NCBI RefSeq assembly: GCF_040954835.1
Contig: NC_090698.1
Coordinates: 74,754,284-74,818,283 of the forward strand
Direction of reading: 5' to 3'
Origin: Lepisosteus oculatus
Taxonomy: Eukaryota > Chordata > Actinopteri > Semionotiformes > Lepisosteidae
DNA length: 64,000 bases
The notes below the pieces were generated by a model, which ran no database searches, was not told the origin of the DNA, and saw only the letters and a list, made by a program, of their open reading frames with translations. Shown one piece after another: positions 59,776 through 64,000 of this stretch (position 1 is the first letter of the stretch; each line of letters starts with the position of its first letter). A program made the translations under genes and the position numbers.

Positions 59776-62700
59776 CTACTTGAAGTTGGCGTAGTCGGAG
59801 AAGGCGTCGATGTACTCCTGGACCACCTTGTAACAGAACTCGTACTGCTCCTGCGGGGGAAACGGAAATGGGACACGTATCACAACACTGGCGCCCCCTG
59901 GTGGCCATCGGCCGCAACAGCAACAATACACTCCTGCCTCCGATAATCTGCCAATGAGATGGAGAGCAGGGGGAAGAGACAGCAGATGGATGAGAGACAG
60001 GGAGAGACGACGAGGGCCGTGGTTTACCAGTGTCTGCACCATGTGTGGTCTCTGTAGCCTCAGGCTCTTCACTGTCTGAAACACGTCCAGGATGCCCTCG
60101 GCCTTCACCCGTTCCAGCACTGTGCTCAGGGCACAGAAAGTGCCAGTGCGCCCAGCGCCCGCACTGCGGAGGAGACAGCAGACCAGTGAGAGATGGGAAA
60201 CACAGGGGGCAGAAGAGATCTGCAGTACTTCCGACAGACTGAGAGTGGTCAGTATCGACAGTGAGGGTCAGTGCAGAGCTACAGAGACCTGCAGCGCACA
60301 GTGAGGGTCAGTGCAGAGCTATACAGACCTGCAGCGCACAGTGAGGGTCAGTGCAGAGCTATAGAGACCTGCAGCGCACAGTGAGGGTCAGTGCAGAGCT
60401 ATACAGACCTGCAGTGCACAGTGAGGGTCAGTGCAGAGCTATAGAGACCTGCAGCGCACAGTGAGGGTCAGTGCAGAGCTATAGAGACCTGCAGCGCACA
60501 GTGAGGGTCAGTGCAGAGCTATAGAGACCTGCAGCGCACAGTGAGGGTCAGTGCAGAGCTATAGAGACCTGCAGCGCACAGTGAGGGTCAGTGCAGAGCT
60601 ATAGAGACCTGCAGCGCACAGTGAGGGTCAGTGCAGAGCTATAGAGACCTGCAGCGCACAGTGAGGGTCAGTGCAGAGCTATAGAGACCTGCAGCGCACA
60701 GTGAGGGTCAGTGCAGAGCTGTACAGACCTGCAGCGCACAGTGAGGGTCAGTGCAGAGCTATAGAGACCTGCAGCGCACAGTGAGGGTCAGTGCAGAGCT
60801 ATAGAGACCTGCAGCGCACAGTGAGGGTCAGTGCAGAGCTATAGAGACCTGCAGCGCACAGTGAGGGTCAGTGCAGAGCTATAGAGACCTGCAGCGCAGA
60901 GCTATACAGACCTGCAGTGCAGAGCTATAGAGACCTGCAGCGCACAGTGAGGGTCAGTGCAGAGCTGTACAGACCTGCAGCGCACAGTGAGGGTCAGTGC
61001 AGAGCTGTACAGACCTGCAGCGCACAGTGAGGGCCAGCGCAGAGCTATAGAGACCTGCAGCGCACAGTGAGGGTCAGTGCAGAGCTATAGAGACCTGCAG
61101 CGCACAGTGAGGGTCAGTGCAGAGCTATAGAGACCTGCAGCGCACAGTGAGGGTCAGTGCAGAGCTATAGAGACCTGCAGCGCACAGTGAGGGTCAGTGC
61201 AGAGCTATAGAGACCTGCAGCGCACAGTGAGGGTCAGTGCAGAGCTGTACAGACCTGCAGCGCAGAGCTATACAGACCTGCAGTGCACAGTGAAGGGATG
61301 GTTGCCAGACTGCTGCTGCTGCTTCTGCACCGCTGCGATCAGGTTGATCATTCCTTTTCCATCTCCTGGGATGCCCACCTCTGGCCAGCCATGGAAATGG
61401 AACTGACGCACCTGCCTGGACTTGTTCTCCTGGATGGGCGGGGGGGAAGAGAATTCAGATCTCAGAGTGAACCAGAGAAAATAAGAAATCCCAAGCACAA
61501 AAATCAGCATCTCTGTAACAACAGTAAAACTACAGTATGTACTCTGTGTGGAGTGAGTGTGTTGTGTGTGCTCTGTGTGGAGTGAGTGTGTTGTGTGAGT
61601 GTGTGCTCTGTGTGGAGTGAGTGTGTTGTGTGCGCTCTGTGTGGAGTGAGTGTGTTGTGTGCGCTCTGTGTGGAGTGAGTGTGTTGTGTGCGCTCTGTGT
61701 GGAGTGAGTGTGTTGTGTGCGCTCTGTGTGGAGTGTGTTGTGTGAGTGTGTGCTCTGTGTGGAGTGAGTGTGTTGTGTGTACTCTGTGTGGAGTGAGTGT
61801 GTTGTGTGCACTCTGTGTGGAGTGAGTGTGTTGTGTGCACTCTGTGTGGAGTGAGTGTGTTGTGTGCACTCTGTGTGGAGTGAGTGTGTTGTGTGTACTC
61901 TGTGTGGAGTGAGTGTGTTGTGTGCACTCTGTGTGGAGTGAGTGTGTCGTGTGCACTCTGTGTGGAGTGAGTTTGTCGTGTGTACTCTGTGTGGAGTGAG
62001 TTTGTCGTGTGTACTCTGTGTGGAGTGTGTTGTGTGAGTTTGTCGTGTGTACTCTGTGTGGAGTGTGTTGTGTGAGTGTGTGCTCTGTGTGGAGTGTGTT
62101 GTGTGAGTGTGTGCTCTGTGTGGAGTGAGTGTGTTGTGTGTGCTCTGTGTGGAGTGAGTGTGTTGTGTGTGCTCTGTGTGGAGTGAGTGTGTTGTGTGCG
62201 CTCTGTGTGGAGTGAGTGTGTTGTGTGTACGCTGTGTGGAGTGAGTGTGTTGTGTGAGTGTGTGCTCTGTGTGGAGTGAGTGTGTTGTGTGCGCTCTGTG
62301 TGGAGTGAGTGTGTTGTGTGCGCTCTGTGTGGAGTGAGTGTGTTGTGTGTACTCTGTGTGGAGTGAGTGTGTTGTGTGCGCTCTGTGTGGAGTGAGTGTG
62401 TCGTGTGCGCTCTGTGTGGAGTGTGTCGTGTGCGCTCTGTGTGGAGTGAGTGTGTCGTGTGCGCTCTGTGTGGAGTGAGTTTGTCGTGTGCGCTCTGTGT
62501 GGAGTGAGTGTGTCGTGTGCGCTCTGTGTGGAGTGAGTGTGTCGTGTGCGCTCTGTGTGGAGTGAGTGTGTCGTGTGTACTCTGTGTGGAGTGTGTTGTG
62601 TGAGTGTGTGCTCTGTGTGGAGTGTGTTGTGTGAGTGTGTGCTCTGTGTGGAGTGTGTTGTGTGAGTGTGTGCTCTGTGTGGAGTGAGTGTGTTGTGTGT

Positions 62701-63850
62701 GCTCTGTGTGGAGTGAGTGTGTTGTGTGTACTCTGTGTGGATTGAGTTTGTCGTGTGCGCTCTGTGTGGAGTGAGTGTGTCGTGTGCGCTCTGTGTGGAG
62801 TGAGTGTGTCGTGTGCGCTCTGTGTGGAGTGAGTTTGTCGTGTGCGCTCTGTGTGGAGTGAGTGTGTCGTGTGCGCTCTGTGTGGAGTGAGTGTGTCGTG
62901 TGCGCTCTGTGTGGAGTGAGTGTGTCGTGTGTACTCTGTGTGGAGTGAGTTTGTCGTGTGTACTGTGTGTGGAGTGTGTTGTGTGAGTGTGTGCTCTGTG
63001 TGGAGTGTGTTGTGTGAGTGTGTGCTCTGTGTGGAGTGTGTTGTGTGAGTGTGTGCTCTGTGTGGAGTGAGTGTGTTGTGTGTGCTCTGTGTGGAGTGAG
63101 TGTGTTGTGTGTGCTCTGTGTGGAGTGAGTGTGTTGTGTGCGCTCTGTGTGGAGTGAGTGTGTTGTGTGTGCTCTGTGTGGAGTGAGTGTGTTGTGTGAG
63201 TGTGTGCTCTGTGCAGAGTGCATACTGACCCTGTTGTTGGTGACCAGCAGGTCCCTCACAGTGTAGCTCTCGCACTCCTCCTCTCTCTTCAGCTCAATGG
63301 CCACGTCTCCGCAGTGCAGGACCCCATCGCTGGGCCAGTACTGGGCACACTTCTCCTGTGGGGGCGAGGCAGGGAGGCAGGGGGGCAGTCAGCTCCCCTG
63401 AGCTGAGCAGGGCCACGTACGCAGCCAGAACCACACAGAGCACAGAGCTCTTCTCCCTCCTCCCTCCTCTCACCTGGCCTCTCTCCTCCAGCTCGGTCAG
63501 CATGACAATGGAGCAGCTCTTCCACTCCCAGATCATCCTCCAGAAGTCCTCGATGGTGTGCTGCAGAGGGCCCTGGCTGGCGATGTACGAGTCCTTCTGC
63601 CTGTACCCCTGAGCGGCAGAGAGGGAAGGACAGGGGCTTGAGGTTTTCTGGGGCTCATGTCCGTGGCGGTGTGCGGTAATCAGTTTGTGAGGGGGTCAGT
63701 CTAGAGGCCTGCTCCAGAGCGGCACTGTTTGGGGAATCAGTATCTCGGGGTGTCAGAATGGGGGGTCACTCACATCGATGAAGGAGGCATTAACGTAGTC
63801 CGTGTTCTCCTCGCCCCTCTTCACTGGGATGATGACTCTGTTAAACTCGT
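59776..63850 (-). CDS. ptpra: receptor-type tyrosine-protein phosphatase alpha, C-terminal part
   Basis: Receptor phosphatase that activates Src-family kinases; here only the second (D2) phosphatase domain. Exons (high to low): 63850-63774, 63608-63474, 63355-63230, 61429-61278, 60163-60028, 59850-59776. All phases agree. Upstream exons lie beyond the window. Landmarks: [78 protein letters not shown], the P-loop [10 protein letters not shown] (split across 61278/60163) and the C-terminus [20 protein letters not shown]. As in mammalian PTPRA D2, the usual WPD is WPE, which is why D2 is nearly inactive. The tail is identical to human PTPRA as I recall it, which separates it from PTPRE. Two large minisatellites occupy the introns either side of the P-loop exon. 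Confidence 0.96.
60255..61277. repeat. minisatellite of a 5' splice site, 40-bp units
   Basis: About 25 units. On the coding (minus) strand each holds CACTGTGCGCTGCAG followed by GTCTCTATAG or GTCTGTACAG. This copies the last 15 bases of the ptpra P-loop exon (CACTGTGCACTGCAG) plus its donor (GTCTGTATAG). The array touches the real splice site at 61278/61277. A few units near 60890-60930 and 61260 are short. Confidence 0.95.
61540..63215. repeat. 29-bp minisatellite
   Basis: Over 50 units of TGTGTTGTGTGCGCTCTGTG plus TGGAGTGAG, with variants, fill the ptpra intron. The array starts 14 bases after the 5' splice site at 63229. It is stop-free in all three minus-strand frames because 29 is not a multiple of 3 and the unit lacks stops, producing an apparent 678-codon frame rich in His and Thr. 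Confidence 0.95.
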
Positions 63851-64000
63851 CTGCGGAGACAGAGAGGCCTGTGAATTTGGTTTCTTCAGACACAGCGAAA
63901 CAGCGTCCGGAGGTCACGAGGAACAACGTGGAAATTCCTGGAACACTGCTGTAGCTGCCTGTGTTGCAGAAACTGATACTCTGGTTAATCCTTGGACTGA

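Noticed and set aside
61268-63304. 678-codon minus-strand open frame
   Set aside because: It runs through a 29-bp minisatellite that is stop-free in every minus-strand frame; only its two ends are real ptpra exons.

Overview
The window reads as a jawed-vertebrate chromosome segment, most likely from a ray-finned fish and perhaps a holostean such as a gar. The genes are intron-rich with GT-AG junctions. Dispersed repeats are of fish type: a 5S-rRNA-derived SINE, L2-type LINE tails, a Penelope-like element and a Ty3/Gypsy chromovirus. IDH3B and PTPRA are near neighbours on human chromosome 20p13 (recalled, not searched). Species is inferred from style only.

Layout. (1) 0.9-17.5 kb, plus: an IL-12 p40 gene (il12b), with a probable TATA promoter and non-coding first exon near 0.92-1.05 kb, coding exons 8.88-14.2 kb, and a candidate extra terminal exon at 17.26 kb. 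Its long first introns hold an L2 LINE, a broken Gypsy copy, a second LINE and several minisatellites. (2) 19.2-25.25 kb, plus: pradc1, a small secreted protease-associated-domain protein. (3) 29.3-33.9 kb, plus: prf1 (perforin), with a TATA promoter, non-coding exon and two coding exons. (4) 45.4-35.8 kb, minus: idh3b, the NAD-isocitrate dehydrogenase beta subunit, with two alternative last exons. (5) 49.6-55.75 kb, plus: a BNIP3/NIX-family mitophagy receptor. (6) 63.85-56.3 kb, minus: the 3' end of ptpra (second phosphatase domain and a long 3' UTR); the 5' part lies beyond the window. The genes do not form an operon. il12b and prf1 are both cytotoxic-immunity genes; idh3b and the BNIP3-like gene are both mitochondrial.

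The unusual feature is minisatellite load: about two dozen arrays (mostly 29-68 bp units), roughly a sixth of the window by my rough addition. Many start within about 100 bases of a 5' splice site. Two have amplified a splice junction itself: the 3' splice site of BNIP3-like exon 4, and the 5' splice site after the ptpra phosphatase-loop exon. In both, use of a decoy copy would bring in a stop codon within a few codons. Another array appears to have grown from the 3' part of a 5S-derived SINE. The very long open frames in these arrays are repeat artefacts, not genes.
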